NCBI GenBank assembly: GCA_016785225.1
Contig: JAFBJZ010000735.1
Location: 132,001-196,000 of the forward strand
Origin: Psettodes erumei
Lineage: Eukaryota > Chordata > Actinopteri > Pleuronectiformes > Psettodidae
Direction of reading: 5' to 3'
Length of the DNA stretch: 64,000 nucleotides
Within the stretch, counting starts at the first letter, position 1. Every line of letters starts with the position of its first letter. The notes beneath the pieces were generated by a model. The model was not told where the DNA came from, ran no database searches, and was given only the letters and a program-made list of their open reading frames with translations. Of this stretch, positions 27,455 through 39,286 are shown in pieces. The position numbers and the translations under genes were made by a program.

Positions 27455-30400
27455 TGGGGGCTGTCTGCTGTGGGACTGTGCAGTTGGTCTCTTCGCGGCA
27501 GGTGTGTTAAACTGCCGCCACAGCAAATGTGACGGTGTCACTAACAGTTGGCGGTAGTGGTGGCCATCGTCCATAACAGCAATTACAGAAGTACTGGGTC
27601 CAGTAGTAGTAATAGTAGTCATCAATAGAAACAGCAGTAGTAGAAGTATGAGGCCCAGTAGTAGTAGTAGTGGCCGTGTTAGTGGTTCACTAAGTCGCTT
27701 TTGTTTGACAGCTCTCATTTTGTTGTGTTAAAGGGACACTCCGTAGAGTTTGTCGTTCTTATTACTGCTCGGCCCGTGAAAACACGTTGATGACGCCCTG
27801 AACAGTTTCCCACTTGAGGTGCTCCATTAACTGAAGAGCGTGTCCCACATGTTTGATCTATACTAACAACAAAATATGCAAGATAAAGTACTGGGATGTG
27901 CCTCTTTTTTTTTTTTTGGATAATTACAAATTTAGGTCATGTGAAGGTATGATGGGGTTCAGATGTTTGGCTCTGGAGGAGCCGTCGCGGCCTCAGAGGT
28001 GATGGATTTATCAAACCATCAGATGCACTCCCGGAAATTCTGTGCAGGTTCTGGGTAAAGGCGCAAAAAGTGAACTTGTACGCTGACTTGTGCAGAGCTT
28101 TGAGCTCAATGCTAACATCCGCGCGTTAGCTCGTGACGATTAGCTTGCGATTAGCCGGTGTTCATCATCGGCATATGGTCTCATTTGCTAGTTGGCATCG
28201 AGCAACGTAAGAGCCATGGCTGCTGGGAACATTGTTGGGTTTTTGAAAAATTTGGTTTTATATGGAAGGGACAGTTATGGTACCGGCACCGCAAATCACC
28301 TCGTAGAACCCGACTCGGGGCCCGGTCTGTGGCTGTTCTGAACAGACCCGGTCGAAGGCCGTCGTGGAAAGGGGGGAGACGCGACAAGCTGTAAATATGG
28401 AGGGAAGTGCCAGAAATAGTTGTGTTGCTCGCCTCCACACAGCGGGCCGGACCCTGAGTGAGCGAGCGATTTTGGGGAAAGTTACAGAAATGGTCGGACC
28501 CTCCCCCAACCCCCCCCAGGTGTAGAGGGAGTGGAGGGGTTCCTGAAGCTGATGGAGTACTGTATAAACAGCAGGAGAAGAAATGGCCTCTCGCTCAGCT
28601 GCTCTTTACAACACATGTGCATTACAGCCCCATCCCCCACGCACTCACACTGTGTGTGTGTTGTGTGTGTGTGTGTGTGTGTGTGTGTGGTTCCGGGCCG
28701 GTCCGGTCCTGCAGCTGTCAACGCGTGCAGGGGTCAGTCAGTGTGGCGGTCCGGCAGCTGTGCTCTGCCTTCAGCCCGCTTTGTCTCTTTAATCTCTCGT
28801 CGTCATTATTCTTCTTGCGGGGGGAAAAGGATTTTTTTTTTTTATCGTCCGCACGTGTTCTTGTTGCTTCGCAGCTCTTAGCGAGTAGAAGTTCTAATCA
28901 TCCGTCTGCATTTATTTGGGACCGACCCGGTTTGAACCTCTGCTGCATTTAGGGATCACGGCTCTGCTTATACTCGGTAGGAACAGGCTGCAGATGTTTA
29001 ATGCTGTTCTTTATTTCTCTTATCACATGTTGGGTCACACGATGACACGTATCATATAATTTACATCCCCCGTTGTGAAATATCCACCGACCTCTTTGGG
29101 CTCCCTTCTGAGCAGCTTTTGAATCCCTCTCTGGTCTCGTTCCTGTAGCGGTTATGACCGAATGATTTGACTCCGGTCTCGTGATCGGGATTTTAGCGGC
29201 TGCTGGTTCACGTGCGGTCTTAATGGGCCACGTCTCCGTCGCTGGTTCAGAAACAGAAGCACGTGGAAACGAGGACACCGCCATCGGAAATTCAGCTGTG
29301 TCACAGTACTGTGTTGGTTAGCATTTAGCATCTTCTCTTGTTGTGAAGATTTCTGCAGGAACCAATTGGGCCTGGAGCTCAGAGGTCAGATCAGTGAGAC
29401 CAGACGTCCTCCTTTTAAGGTCAAGTCTTATTTTGGCTTTGTATGTTTGTGCGCCGAGGCCTTTGCACACACGAGACTGAACAGGTCCAGACACTTTCCG
29501 GCTCCCACTCGGTGCAAGTCAGTGCATTAGCTACGCCGCTTATTCTTGAGGGGGGCTGACAACTGTCGGGAGGTGTGGCACATGTGAAAAGGTCAGCGGC
29601 CAGTCGTGGGGCTGACATGCAGAGACAGACGACCATCAGCGTGGGATCTGGGAGGAAACCGGATCACCCGAAGGAAACGCACAGAGAACCTGAGAGGTTG
29701 TGCCATAGCTTCAACCAGGCAGGGTGTACGAGTGTTCAAGTTTAATTCCTTTCTTCTGTGGTTGTTTTTGGGCCTTTATCGGGTCGACAACAGCAGACAC
29801 ACAACAGGTGGTGTGACGCGCAACAGCCAGGGCCGTTATTTTCTTCAGGTTCTGGTTCTAGTGGGTTTTAATCAATCACGTCCTCTGACCCGATTTTCTG
29901 TCTTTCCACAGGTGATGTTTCACCCATCAGTATGTCTCCCATCAGCCAATCCCAGTTCATCCCTTTGGGGGAGGTGCTGCTATTGGCTATCTCCGCGATG
30001 AACTCCGCCCATAAGCCTGTCACTCAGGAGGCCCTGACCGAACACCTGCAGACATGTTTTCCAGGTAACGCCGTCGAGCAACACCACCCACCCGCCTCCT
30101 CTTATCTTAAGACACAGCACCCAAGGGCTCCTGGTGTATTTATTCAGGAGCTGTGCATTTCTGCTCACGAACGTTGCTAACGCTGTCGTTAGCAGTTCCA
30201 CTGCAGGTTAGACGCTAAAGGTAGGTGGTGCCCCACCTGGACCCCGCGCAACATTCAGGTACACACCAATCCTGCGACAGGACCCGTGTTCTTAGGTCTA
30301 AGAACCTTGTTGGTACAGGTGTTGTCCACCTGGATGCTGAGCAGACGGCCACATTGATTTTTCACCCACGGGGGACGAGAGTGGGCAGGAAAAACCGCCT

Positions 30401-33400
30401 GACCCAGCGACACGCAAGTTGTAGAATGAACACAAGGAGTGTGCTTCAGTGCGACGCACAACCGCCTGTGTTACACCTTCCACCACGTGGAACTTGTGCA
30501 GAACCTAAGGCGTTGTTGGCTCCGTGCTAAATCCAATGCTAACCTCGATGATTCTGCTGGAGATAGAAAATAAGGCGGGTGAAGCAAACTGCTCAGCGTC
30601 CCGGTCGATTTGAATTCAGCTTTTATTTGTGTATCGTCACCTCACGGCATAGAAAGAGAGAAATCCAACAGTTCCCTCATTAAGGAGCGAGAGAAGAGGG
30701 GAAACGGACCGAACCAGACCCGTGGCAGACCAGTTTGTTGTTCTGGGTTGCTCTGGCTTTCGTTGTTTTGGGACAGACCCGTCCTGAATCCAGCCCGTTT
30801 CCCTCCGCTCGGCATTCTTATCAACAAAATGAGGAGGGAAAGGGATGGACAACCGCTGTGTGTGTGTCTGTCTGTCTGCACGCTGTTGCATCATTCCGGC
30901 TGAGCTGAAAGGCTGCTATGATGTAACTGGCAGTAATACCTCCAGACTGACAGAGGGAGTGGGGGGGGTGTGATGGGAAGAGAAAGAAGAGGCAGGCGGT
31001 GAAGACAAAGGCCTGGACGTCTGCACGCGCTCGTCACAGGTTCAACAACCTCATGGCTTTGTAAAAGCCGTGCGGGTGTTTTATCAAGTGAAATGTTCGC
31101 CATGTTTTCTGCGGCGTGCAAAGTCAGGCGTTATCTTCGATCCTTCTCCTCGCCTAAAAATACTGAAATGGCGTCAATCGCCGACATGGCTCCTGTCGCA
31201 TCTCCACATGTTGAAAACATTGTGATCCGATGACCGTGACCTCCTGATCCCAGATGTCTGGAGGGTAAACGTGAACAAAAATTTTTAAAAAGGCATAGCT
31301 CCTTTAACGGTCCCATAAGGCGCTTCAAACCCGATCCAGTTTGTGTGCTGTCAAGAGGCGGACGTGTTCCGACACGTTCTGGAGGACCACACTCGACGGT
31401 CGAGTGAAAAGCCTTTTCGTCTTGCGCCCCTGATCGCCGCCCGCATCGTTTCTCCTCGGTGTGTGAAAGTCGTGACGTTTAGATGACTGGGTCGGAACAT
31501 CTCCAGAGCAGCAGGTCCTGTCGGGGTGTTCTCAGGTCAGCACCAACCCTAGAGAACCAAACAGGTTGGGTGCCAAAGACTCGTTGATAACGTGTGGGGA
31601 GAGAAGGTCCAAAGGGAGAAGAGCTACTCGAATATAAACTGCTGAAGGCACATGTTAGCATCATAACCAGACCTTGACGCAATGGACGGGGGGTCTCCTG
31701 ATCTGATGAATCACATATTTATTTATGATTGTATACCGGTCCACGGGGGTCCCATGAATCGGCCTTGGCCCAAATTCCAGGGGTTGGTCTTGGTCTTGGT
31801 ACCTGAGACAAGGTCTTGTGGAGTCCAGACCTTGGTGGCACAGGGGACCAACATGATAGAACCTCTTAGAACCCGATGACCCGAGATGTCTGACCGTTCC
31901 TTATCTCTCATTTTGTTCATTAGGTGTTCCCACGCCAACGGAGGAGGTTCTGCACCACACGCTGGGCATGCTGGTCCGTGAGCGGAAGATCTACCCAACG
32001 CCCGACGGATATTTCATCGTCACCCCTCAGACCTACTTCATCACCCCGAGCCTGATCCGAACCAGCTCCAAGTGGTACCACTTAGACGAGCGATCCGTCG
32101 ACCGGCACCAGCAGCAGCAGCAGCAGCAGCACCACCAGAACCAACAGCAGCATCAGCAGACGCAGTGCACCTCCCCTCTCTCCGGGACCATCACCCCGTC
32201 CACGTCCGGGGGCGTGCGAGACCGAGCGCACCCCAAGTCGAGCCAAAACCACAGCGGGGGAGGCGGGGATTCTTTTTACAACAACGCGTACCGCGGGGAC
32301 GACCCGCCGAGCCACCACACCACCCTGCAGCGCCGCTCCCCCAAAGACCACAGGGAAGCCTACTCCTCCCCGCACTCCCCGCAAACGCCTCCTCAGCAAA
32401 CGGGAGGCAACACGGAAAAGAGCCGCAGCACCCTCGGGTTCCCCTTCAAGACGGACACGCTAACGAAGCACCGAGGAGGCGGCGGTGGAGGAGGAGGAGG
32501 TGGAGGCGGAGGGGGAGGAGGGACCGCGGAGTTAGAGAAACAAGCCGGTGGAGGAAGCGGCACGGGGAGCCGGAAGTTCGGCTTGAAGCTGTTCCGCCTG
32601 AGCTTCAAGAAGGACAAGACCAAGCAGTTGGCCACCTTCTCGGCGCAGTTCCCCCCCGAGGAGTGGCCGCTCCGCGACGAGGAGGTGCCCAGCCAGCTGC
32701 CCCGGCACATAGAGATGGAGATCATCCGCAGGATCAACCCCGACCTCACCGTGGAGAACCTCGCCCGGCACACGGCCGTCATGAAGCGTCTCGAGGAGGA
32801 GCGCGCCCAGAGGAGCAAGGCCTCGTCAGCCAATCAGAGCTCTCGGAGCAGGAGAAGCGGGGGCAGGCACAGGAAGCAGTCCCAGACCAAACTGAGCCGC
32901 TCGCACAGCAAGACGAGGGGGTCCCGCGGCGAGCCGAGCGACGGTTCCCACCTGGAGCTCGCCGACAGGGACTACCGAGCCTACTCGTCCTCGCTGGCCC
33001 GGTCGCCGCGGGAACACGCCCTGGCCATGGAGCGGCAGCGGGCCCGGCTTCACCTGGCGCACAGCAACCCCAACATCCTGGACTCCTCCCATCTGCCCGT
33101 CACGCCGGAGTGGGACGTGTCCGGGGAGCTCGCCAAGCGCCGCACGGAAATGCCTTTCCCCGAGCCGAGCCACGGCCCGTCGGCCCACCACTCCAAAGTC
33201 CACCGCTCGCACTCCCACACCCAGGAGAGGAAGTCCCGGAACGAGCGCAGCGACAAGGCCAAGGAACGCTCCAGATCCATGGACAATTCCAAAGGACCGC
33301 TCGGAGCAGGGTTGATCGGCCCGCCCGATTACTACGACGACCGGAGCCGTTACTACACCGACGACGGCACCCTGCGAGCCAATCAGAGCTCTTCTCACTA

Positions 33401-34865
33401 CTCCTGCGCCACGCCCCCCTCGGCCAAGCTGCCCGGGGATTCCCTGGGGGTGGACGGCGGCCGGAGCTTGGAGAAGAGTAAGAGCCGGGACAGCCTGCCA
33501 GCATACTCCCCCAAACCACTGCCCGCCTCCGTCCCCCCCGACGATTACTTCCAATGCTCCGGTTCCTCCGAGGCCGTCCTCACGGCAGCGAATCCGCTGG
33601 GAACTCTGGGTAAAAGTAGCCATGACGGATTAAAAGTAGGCAACACTGACAGACAGACGCCCCATCCCCTGGAAAACAAGGAGGACTTAAAGGTGGGACC
33701 TAAGGGCGGCAGTCTGCCTCCAATACCTCTCAGTATCCCGGACTCGCCCCTCCCTAACGGACGACCCCCCCACAGTGCCTCCTCTGGTCAGGAGAAGCGG
33801 AAGGAGATCTTTAGTAAAGACACGCTCTTCAAACCTCCTCCCAGCCTCCCTCTGCCCGGTTACAGCTCCCTGAGGAAACACCCGGCCCTCGCCTCCTCCG
33901 CTCTGTCCTCGTCCTGCGACGCACTCGACTCCCAGGAGGCCTTCGACGCCCCCAAGCCCCTGGTGGCCACGCCGTCCGCCGCCCAGCAGGGGGTCGAGCC
34001 CTCCACCGGCGCCGCGGAGGCCTCCTTCGACTACTACAACGTGTCGGACGACGACGAGCTGGAGGAGGGCGGGACCAAAAGTCGAGGGGAGGACGAGAAG
34101 GCGGGAGGGGGCGTCGTCGGGATGGGAGGGGGCGGAGTCGGTACGATGCAGTGGCTGCTGGAGCGAGAGAAGGAGCGGGACCTGCAGAGGAGGTTCGAGA
34201 GGACCCTCACCTTCCCCGGTGCTAAAGAGAACCTTCCGGAGTCGAGTCAGAACCAGCAGTCGGCCCACTCCGCCAGACTGGACAGCATGGACTCCAGCTC
34301 CGTCACCGTCGACAGCGGGTTCAACTCGCCACGGTGAGAAATGCGTCCGTGTGCGACGCGATGTCTTAGTTTTAACGTAAGCCGACGACTGCAGGCGACG
34401 TTTGCCAGAACAAGTCCGGTCCTGTTCCGGTTCGGTCCGTGGTTTTATTGAATCTGGATCCAGTATCAGATCCAATCCGTTAAAACCCTTACAAATTTTG
34501 TAACGGGCTGCGTCGGGTCGCGGTTCAGGCCTCGGCGACCTCCAGTCTGCGTGTTGACGTGTGAACCATGATGATGATGATGATGATGACGGTTGCATAC
34601 CTGAAGCTCGTCGTTGTCGTTGCGGTCGCTCACCCAGCGCCTCTCTGTGTGTCCCTGCAGGACGAGGGAGAGTCTGGCGTCCAACACCTCTTCCATCGTG
34701 GAGAGCAACCGCCGGCAGAACCTGGCGCTCAGCCCCGGCCACCTCGGCATCACCACCGGCAACGGCCCCCCCTTCTCCTTCCGCACCATCCCGGAACCTG
34801 CCGGCACGCAGCCGGAGAAGCTCCAGAAGCCCAGCGCCTGCCTTGCGTCAATCACCAGCGTCTAG
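14476..34865 (+). CDS. stox2: Storkhead-box protein 2 (winged-helix), long isoform
   Basis: Exons 14476-14815, 29912-30064, 31924-34333, 34661-34865; 1035 codons plus stop. Exon 1a encodes an N-terminal segment homologous to the N-terminus of STOX1 (ending PPRGFTIKYLG). Exon 2 plus the start of exon 3 form the storkhead winged helix: SPISQSQFIPLGE, then EEVLHHTLGMLVRERKIYP and DGYFIVTPQTYFITPS. Exon 3 continues with STOX2-typical blocks KKFGLKLFRLSFKKDKT-like, FSAQFPPEEWPLRDE, MEIIRRINPDLTVEN, EWDVSGELAKRRTEMPFPEP, KERSRSMDNSKGPLGA, FDYYNVSDDDE, VGTMQWLLEREKERDLQR. Exon 4 gives RESLASNTSSIVESNRRQN and ends SITSV. The match to mammalian STOX2 is along the whole length. Fish-specific insertions are poly-Gln/His and 16 Gly. 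Function in the family: nuclear DNA-binding regulator, not well defined mechanistically. Confidence 0.95.
14816..20039. other. stox2 intron 1 between alternative first exons
   Basis: Mostly unique or degraded repeat sequence. It contains an ATC-rich run near 14920-14957, a (CA)n at 16301-16318 and 19800-19836, the hAT relic at 17823-18024 (listed separately), and GGT/GGGGT-rich sequence at 19948-19995. No conserved exon was recognised. Confidence 0.5.
17823..18024 (-). pseudogene. hAT-type transposase relic
   Basis: On the minus strand one frame reads RGVKRKELVGTGTDNASV, then NGVQTILREDLRHLVLI and CCVRHSLQLVGVNSENALS. This matches the hAT superfamily RNase H-like core (pattern GxGTDNASVM...NGVxxxL...LVxIxCVxHSLQL) seen in many fish zinc-finger BED / hAT-like proteins. 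An in-frame stop lies about 14 codons upstream, there is no full-length frame, and the second Cys/His context is altered (CCVRHS instead of RCVCHS). It is a dead fragment inside stox2 intron 1, antisense to the gene. Termini and target-site duplications were not located. Confidence 0.65.
20040..21146 (+). promoter_or_regulatory. stox2 internal promoter / 5'UTR of exon 1b
   Basis: Pyrimidine- and CpG-rich sequence upstream of the second coding first exon. It includes GAGAGA/CTCTCT tracts, a (CA)n at about 20226-20250 and several short upstream ATGs. Exon 1b has its own ATG and no obvious in-frame upstream coding, so a separate promoter in this stretch is likely. No TATA box is convincing. Confidence 0.4.
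21147..21339 (+). CDS. stox2: stox2 alternative first exon 1b
   Basis: Starts MKKASSGTLRRAWPSSD and contains RSRSEKDYKIHK; it aligns with the N-terminus of the main human STOX2 isoform (MKK..TLRRAWPSSD..RSRSEKDY). It ends in phase 1 at ACAG|GTACTG and joins exon 2 to give a Gly codon followed by DVSPISMSP. The exon 1b isoform would be 986 residues. This is the counterpart of the principal mammalian start. Confidence 0.9.
21840..22080 (+). repeat. Degraded tRNA-derived SINE
   Basis: Contains the tail block GTGCCCTTGAGAAAGGCACT (21940-21959) found in many fish tRNA-derived SINEs, preceded by a box B-like CAGTTTGAACCCC near 21875 and a box A-like segment upstream. Ends are not defined and the copy is diverged. 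Confidence 0.55.
22240..22322 (-). repeat. tRNA-like SINE head (minus strand)
   Basis: On the minus strand TAGTGGAATGGTTGGGGCAC (box A-like) is followed about 45 bases later by GGTTTGACTCC (box B; plus-strand positions 22244-22254). The arrangement fits the promoter of a tRNA-derived SINE rather than a functional tRNA: I could not form a credible acceptor stem or anticodon arm. Confidence 0.5.
22345..22570 (-). repeat. Dispersed repeat, copy A
   Basis: On the minus strand it reads CCTCTGCCAAGAGGGTTATG, a TTTG run, then AGCAGAATTACACAAAAAGT and GGATCC-like sequence. The same order of blocks occurs in the opposite orientation at 24660-24905. The family is familiar to me from fish genomes, but I cannot name it with confidence. 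Confidence 0.5.
24660..24905 (+). repeat. Dispersed repeat, copy B
   Basis: Carries AGACCTCCGCCAAGACTGA, then AAGGATTACGCAAAAACTAT followed by GAACCGATTTTCTTGAAAGT and GAACCCAATGAATTCTGATG, the same block order as copy A (22345-22570) in reverse orientation. A fragment of the same 5' block (AGACCTCTGCCAAGACC) also occurs at 22171-22187. Likely a non-autonomous interspersed element. Confidence 0.5.
32105..32165 (+). repeat. stox2: Poly-Gln/His tract in stox2 exon 3
   Basis: CAG/CAC-rich stretch giving H-QQQQQQQ-HH-QNQQQHQQTQ directly after the winged helix (DERSVDRH). The mammalian protein passes almost straight from DER..DR to QCTSP, so the roughly 20-residue tract looks like a fish-lineage insertion. 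Confidence 0.85.
32475..32522 (+). repeat. stox2: Poly-Gly tract in stox2 exon 3
   Basis: Sixteen consecutive Gly codons (GGA/GGC/GGT/GGG mix) in a region where mammalian STOX2 has an ordinary Lys/Ser-rich linker. The mixed codons argue that it is a real coding tract rather than an assembly stutter, but its length is likely polymorphic. Confidence 0.85.
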
Positions 34866-35037
34866 GGGCGGAGTTAAGGGCTGGGCGGGGGTCGGGGGGG
34901 GCCGAGCCGATGGACCGGGGCCAGAAAATAAGTTCCACCCCCACCCCCACCCCCCCCAAAGGACTGTTACACCTTCAGACTGACAGACTGACTGAACCAG
35001 TGGAGCTGCGTCTGGCCCACCGTGGAACTATAGCTGT

Positions 35038-35090
<53 letters not shown>

Positions 35091-35200
35091 AGGCCACTGG
35101 GCAGACTCTCAACCACGTCATTTTACAGCCGCTAGTTTACACACTGCTGTCGTGTTGTTTCACTTCTGTGGGTACTAGTTGTGAGTGTGTGTGTGCGTGA

Positions 35201-35263
<63 letters not shown>

Positions 35264-35370
35264 GGGGTATGTTTGTATAATCTGTAAGCTCAGGTCATGG
35301 TATTTCCACTCCCATTCCAGCTGCTCCACATCTGCACATCTCACCCAAGCGGTGACTGCTGTTACTGATG

Positions 35371-35409
<39 letters not shown>

Positions 35410-36679
35410 TCCGGCTCTCCATTAGCTCTAACATCCACCACCGACACACACACACACACACACACACACTGTTAGGTGCAGCGACAGGAAGTGAGCCCTC
35501 CCAGAATGCAGCAGCAGCAGTGCGAGGCGGTCGGATGGCGAAACAGTTTCGCCGCGGCGTCCTCCACGTGTTGGATGCCATGATGCTCGCCTGAACCGCT
35601 GCGAACGATCCGCTCCAGGCGTTCCCGATTTTGATGTTCCGCTTTTTCGTCGCGCTCCGCCCCCTGTGTGCCGACTGGAAACGCGGCGTTCGGCTGCGGC
35701 AGCAGGCCAAGCGCGTTGATAACGGATTACAAACTAATCTTTATTGATCCAATATTGCAGCAGGATGTAAAAATACCAAAATATGAAATAAGATATTAAA
35801 GATATCTTATTTTTAATGGATTCAACCATGCGGTCAGCAACAGCTTTCCCACGGATTTCAACTTCCTTCCAGTCGGTGTTAGCTTTAGCATAGCTTAGCT
35901 TCTCCACCCTGTTCCTGCCGCCGAGTGTGATACAAGAGCCTAATACCTTGTACACGGTGCTGTGGCTCTGTTACACAAAAAGTGTAGAAAAGTGCAAAAC
36001 AATCTGTCCCTATGTGTTTTTATGGGCAAACTTAAAAACGAAGATTAAAAAAAGATTTGAACCGCGGGATCGTTAGCAGGCGGATCGCGCCGCTGGTTTG
36101 AGGTGAGCTGAGCATCCGATGGCGAGAGAGTCGGCGTCGGCGTTAACACGCCGCGAGCGGGGAGGGTCACTTCACCGCTGGGTTCCTTTAAGCTCTGCAC
36201 AGCTTTGCGTTCACGGCGACTCGGGTTCGAGTCCCACCCCCCGGCCGCTCTCGCCCCTGGTGCTAACGTGGTCGGCGACGGCCGTGATGACTGTCCTAAC
36301 AGAGAGAGCGACGTTCGTGTTTAAAAATGGCCGCTCACGCTTGTACATAAGGTTTCACCTGCGTGAGACGGGACAGACGGACGGGGACGATATAAAATCA
36401 GACCCCGCCCCCCCCCTTTAAACTCCGCCTTCATTTTGATCTCAGCCACAGACAGACAGAAGTAGTAGATCACACACACACACACACACACACACACGTC
36501 CCGAGCTGAGCTGGGTGCCCCCGTCCCCGAGCGATCCCGATCCCCTATAGGCCCGGGGGAGCCGTCAGTCATCCCAGCGTCGACGCCCGATAGGCTCCTC
36601 TACAACTACCTCCACAGCAGCAAAAACACAGCCCATCCTTTCTACTGTCACACTGTCATCAACAGCTAGCCTGTGAATG

Positions 36680-36710
<31 letters not shown>

Positions 36711-36836
36711 TACACAACAAAGTGCTGGACTCCCTCGTGTTATTTCTCCATCGTCACCAACACAGTTACTTCTGTTGGTACGTGACAGCATCGTGGTCCA
36801 GCTGCCAACCACACCCCCACACCTCCACCCACCCAC

Positions 36837-36875
<39 letters not shown>

Positions 36876-38063
36876 CGGCCTCTAGTGGTATACACAACTT
36901 CACCTGCACAACAATCCTCCGTCAGGGACCGAAACCCAAGTCGGGCCTCGTCGGCGGCGAGACGCGAGTGTCGTGTTCGGTGACGCCGTCGGTAAATCGG
37001 CCTTAAACGGTTCAGTGTGTTCGAAAATACGAGTTTGTGCGACGCCCCAAATGTTTACCAGGACAGTTACCACTCTCACCTTCAACACACACAGTAGGAT
37101 TTTTTTATTATTATTTTTTTATGTCGACTTGCTGTCATAGATTCCCACGTTTTTTCTCAGTGTGTGGCGCTCAGGTCTCTCGCTGGTCCGGGTCACTGTG
37201 CCAACGCCACGTCTGACCACCAGGGGTCACCAGTGACGAGGACCCGAGCCCCGTCGAGGGCCAGCAGGAGGTTCTGCCGTTAACTCCCGCAGCGGTAGAC
37301 CACCTCCCTGCTTCTGGACTGGTTCTGACGCCCTGACCTAGTCCTGACCTGGGTTTTACTGCGTAAGGGTCCGGCCCTGTCCATATAGGTCCCTCAAATC
37401 TATCACTTCTCATCTGTACCACTGGAAAAACCACTTCAGTTTTGGGGTTTTAGTCCCCAGGGGTGCTGAAGACCACAATCCAAGGCAGCTGAAACCCTGA
37501 CCACTAAGGTCCGGCTCTTGGACCACAGACGGTGGGCTTCAAGTACTTCTCAGCGGGTTTAGTCCCTCCTCTGTCAGTATTCCAGGGGTTTTACTTTACA
37601 TCCTCTCTGTTTCAGTCTCTCCTCTAACCCAGGGTTCTGGTCCTGTACCACCGCAGGACCAGTTCCGCTCGGGTCGTTGCGCCCCTGGTTCTGCGACCGA
37701 GTTCTGGTTCCTGCTCCACCACTAATCTCGGGTTTTGCCACTACAGCCGAGTCTCCCGTCCCTACGGCGGGGGTTCCCCCGGCCCTAATGGGTTCCATCC
37801 CTCGCATCTGATGTTTGCACTGCACCACCCACCCCACCCACCCCTCCACCCAGCGATCCTCTGGCCCAGTGGTCCTCCATCGACCCACCAAAACCTTCTG
37901 TCCCTTTTCTACACTGACGGTCCATCAAATGTCTTCCCTTAACACGGGCAGTGGTAAATAGAAACGGAGGTTCAACAATAACATTGTTTCTAATGGTGAC
38001 GGTATGTCATACCTGTAAATGATGTTTATCTGTCATGCCTAGTCAAATAATTTAAACAATAAA
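34866..38063 (+). other. stox2: stox2 3'UTR (probable) to AATAAA at 38058
   Basis: No exon was recognised after the stop codon. The first canonical AATAAA that I see on this strand is at 38058-38063, about 3.2 kb downstream, so a long 3'UTR is likely; a weaker ATTAAA lies near 36044. The stretch holds (CA)n at 35040-35090, (TG)n at 35202-35261, (CA)n at 35372-35404 and 35443-35469, (CA)n at 36471-36497 and 36683-36710, (ATC)n at about 36838-36875, and an 11-base perfect inverted repeat at 35786-35812. Whether all of it is transcribed is inference. Confidence 0.45.
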
Positions 38064-38768
38064 GAGGGATTTTTTTTTAAATGTCTATAATATCGGAAAG
38101 TCCCTTCGATGTGTAGTACTGGTGTTACCGTTGTTGTAGTGTACGTGATACCCCACGGGGATTGTGTTTTTAAGATAATAATAAAATAATGTTTGGTTAC
38201 ACCACTGTCCTGCTCTGACGTGGTCACTGTTAGGACTCGGGACCCTGTGGGGGTTTTCTGGGGGGTTGTGGGGCATTTGTGTTTGTTTTCTTCATGCTTT
38301 TTGAAATATTATACTTGAACATTCACTAGTGTAAGGAAAGTTTATACACACACGGCATGGAAAACAGTGTCACGGAAACATTTCTCTCTTTTCTTTTGCT
38401 TTAGCGTTAATTCTGACTTAGCTGATGAAAATCCAATATCTTAAATGATTAGAACTGATCAATCAAAAAGTGTTTTACACCACAGAAACTTCTTGAGAGG
38501 TATTTTCGTTAAAAAAAAAAAAAGTCAGCGCTTCCTTTATCACAAATCACTGCATCAGCTGTTCTGATATTATAATATTATTTTTTTCCAGATCCACGTG
38601 TGTGTTTTTTTACAGCGGGTGGGAGGATATGTGCGCGTCAGTCCTGCCCCCACACAGACTTTATCACCCGCACCACCCCCGGGTGTGCGGGACATTTCTC
38701 ACGCCTCGGCGGAGCCCAGCACAGCGCCGCACCGCAGCGCACCGCACCGCACCGCACCAGGCGACGCC
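38064..38768. other. Short intergenic / enpp6 5' region
   Basis: About 700 bases between the likely stox2 polyadenylation signal and the enpp6 start. It turns GC-rich after 38620. No TATA box is convincing; the enpp6 promoter should lie here. Confidence 0.45.
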
Positions 38769-39211
38769 ATGATGTCCCCGGGAAGGACCCCGCGCCTCGT
38801 CCCGCCGCTGCTCCCGCTCCCTGCTGCTGCTGGCGGCGGCGGCGCCACCTCCGTGCCTCGCGGCCCGGCCGCTGCTCGCGTTCCTCATCGACGGTTTCCG
38901 CTACGACTACATGGACGACCTGCACGCGCTGCCCGGGTTCCGCGAGCTCGCGCGCAGCGGCGTGAAGGTCGACTACATGACGCCGGACTTCCCGAGTTTG
39001 TCCTACCCCAACTACTACTCACTGATGACAGGTAATCGATCGTAATCATCCGAGAAGGTGATCAGCAGCTGAGCCGGCAACTCTATCGATAACCTATACA
39101 CTGATCAATTAATCAATACCAGCACTGACACTGTAGTTAGACAAGGCAATTTCTGGTGATTTCTGGAAAATCTGACGCTGAACTGTGTTGCTGCTAAAGT
39201 GAGGGCCGAAG

Positions 39212-39286
<75 letters not shown>

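Larger units (their letters stand above)
21340..29911. other. stox2 intron between exon 1b and exon 2
   Basis: Holds SINE and dispersed-repeat pieces (listed), a CpG-rich patch at 22950-23080, (GGT)n near 25050-25075, and a microsatellite-dense block at 25890-27455: (TG)n 25891-25920, (CA)n 26015-26076, (TG)n 26474-26500, (GA)n 26607-26629, (CTGT)n about 26711-26796, (GA)n 26860-26886, (CTC)n about 27180-27236, (TG)n 27414-27452. The 26.4-27.4 kb block resembles another GA/CT-rich 5' region but no coding exon was found. Confidence 0.5.

Noticed and set aside
32072..33481. 469-codon second frame inside stox2 exon 3
   Set aside because: High GC at third positions removes stop codons from the shifted frame. 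The protein is Arg/Pro/Ala low-complexity with no family match, while the other frame is full-length STOX2.
33687..34742. 351-codon minus-strand frame opposite stox2 exons 3-4
   Set aside because: Shadow of GC-rich coding sequence; it spans the stox2 intron without splice sites and lacks any recognisable domain.
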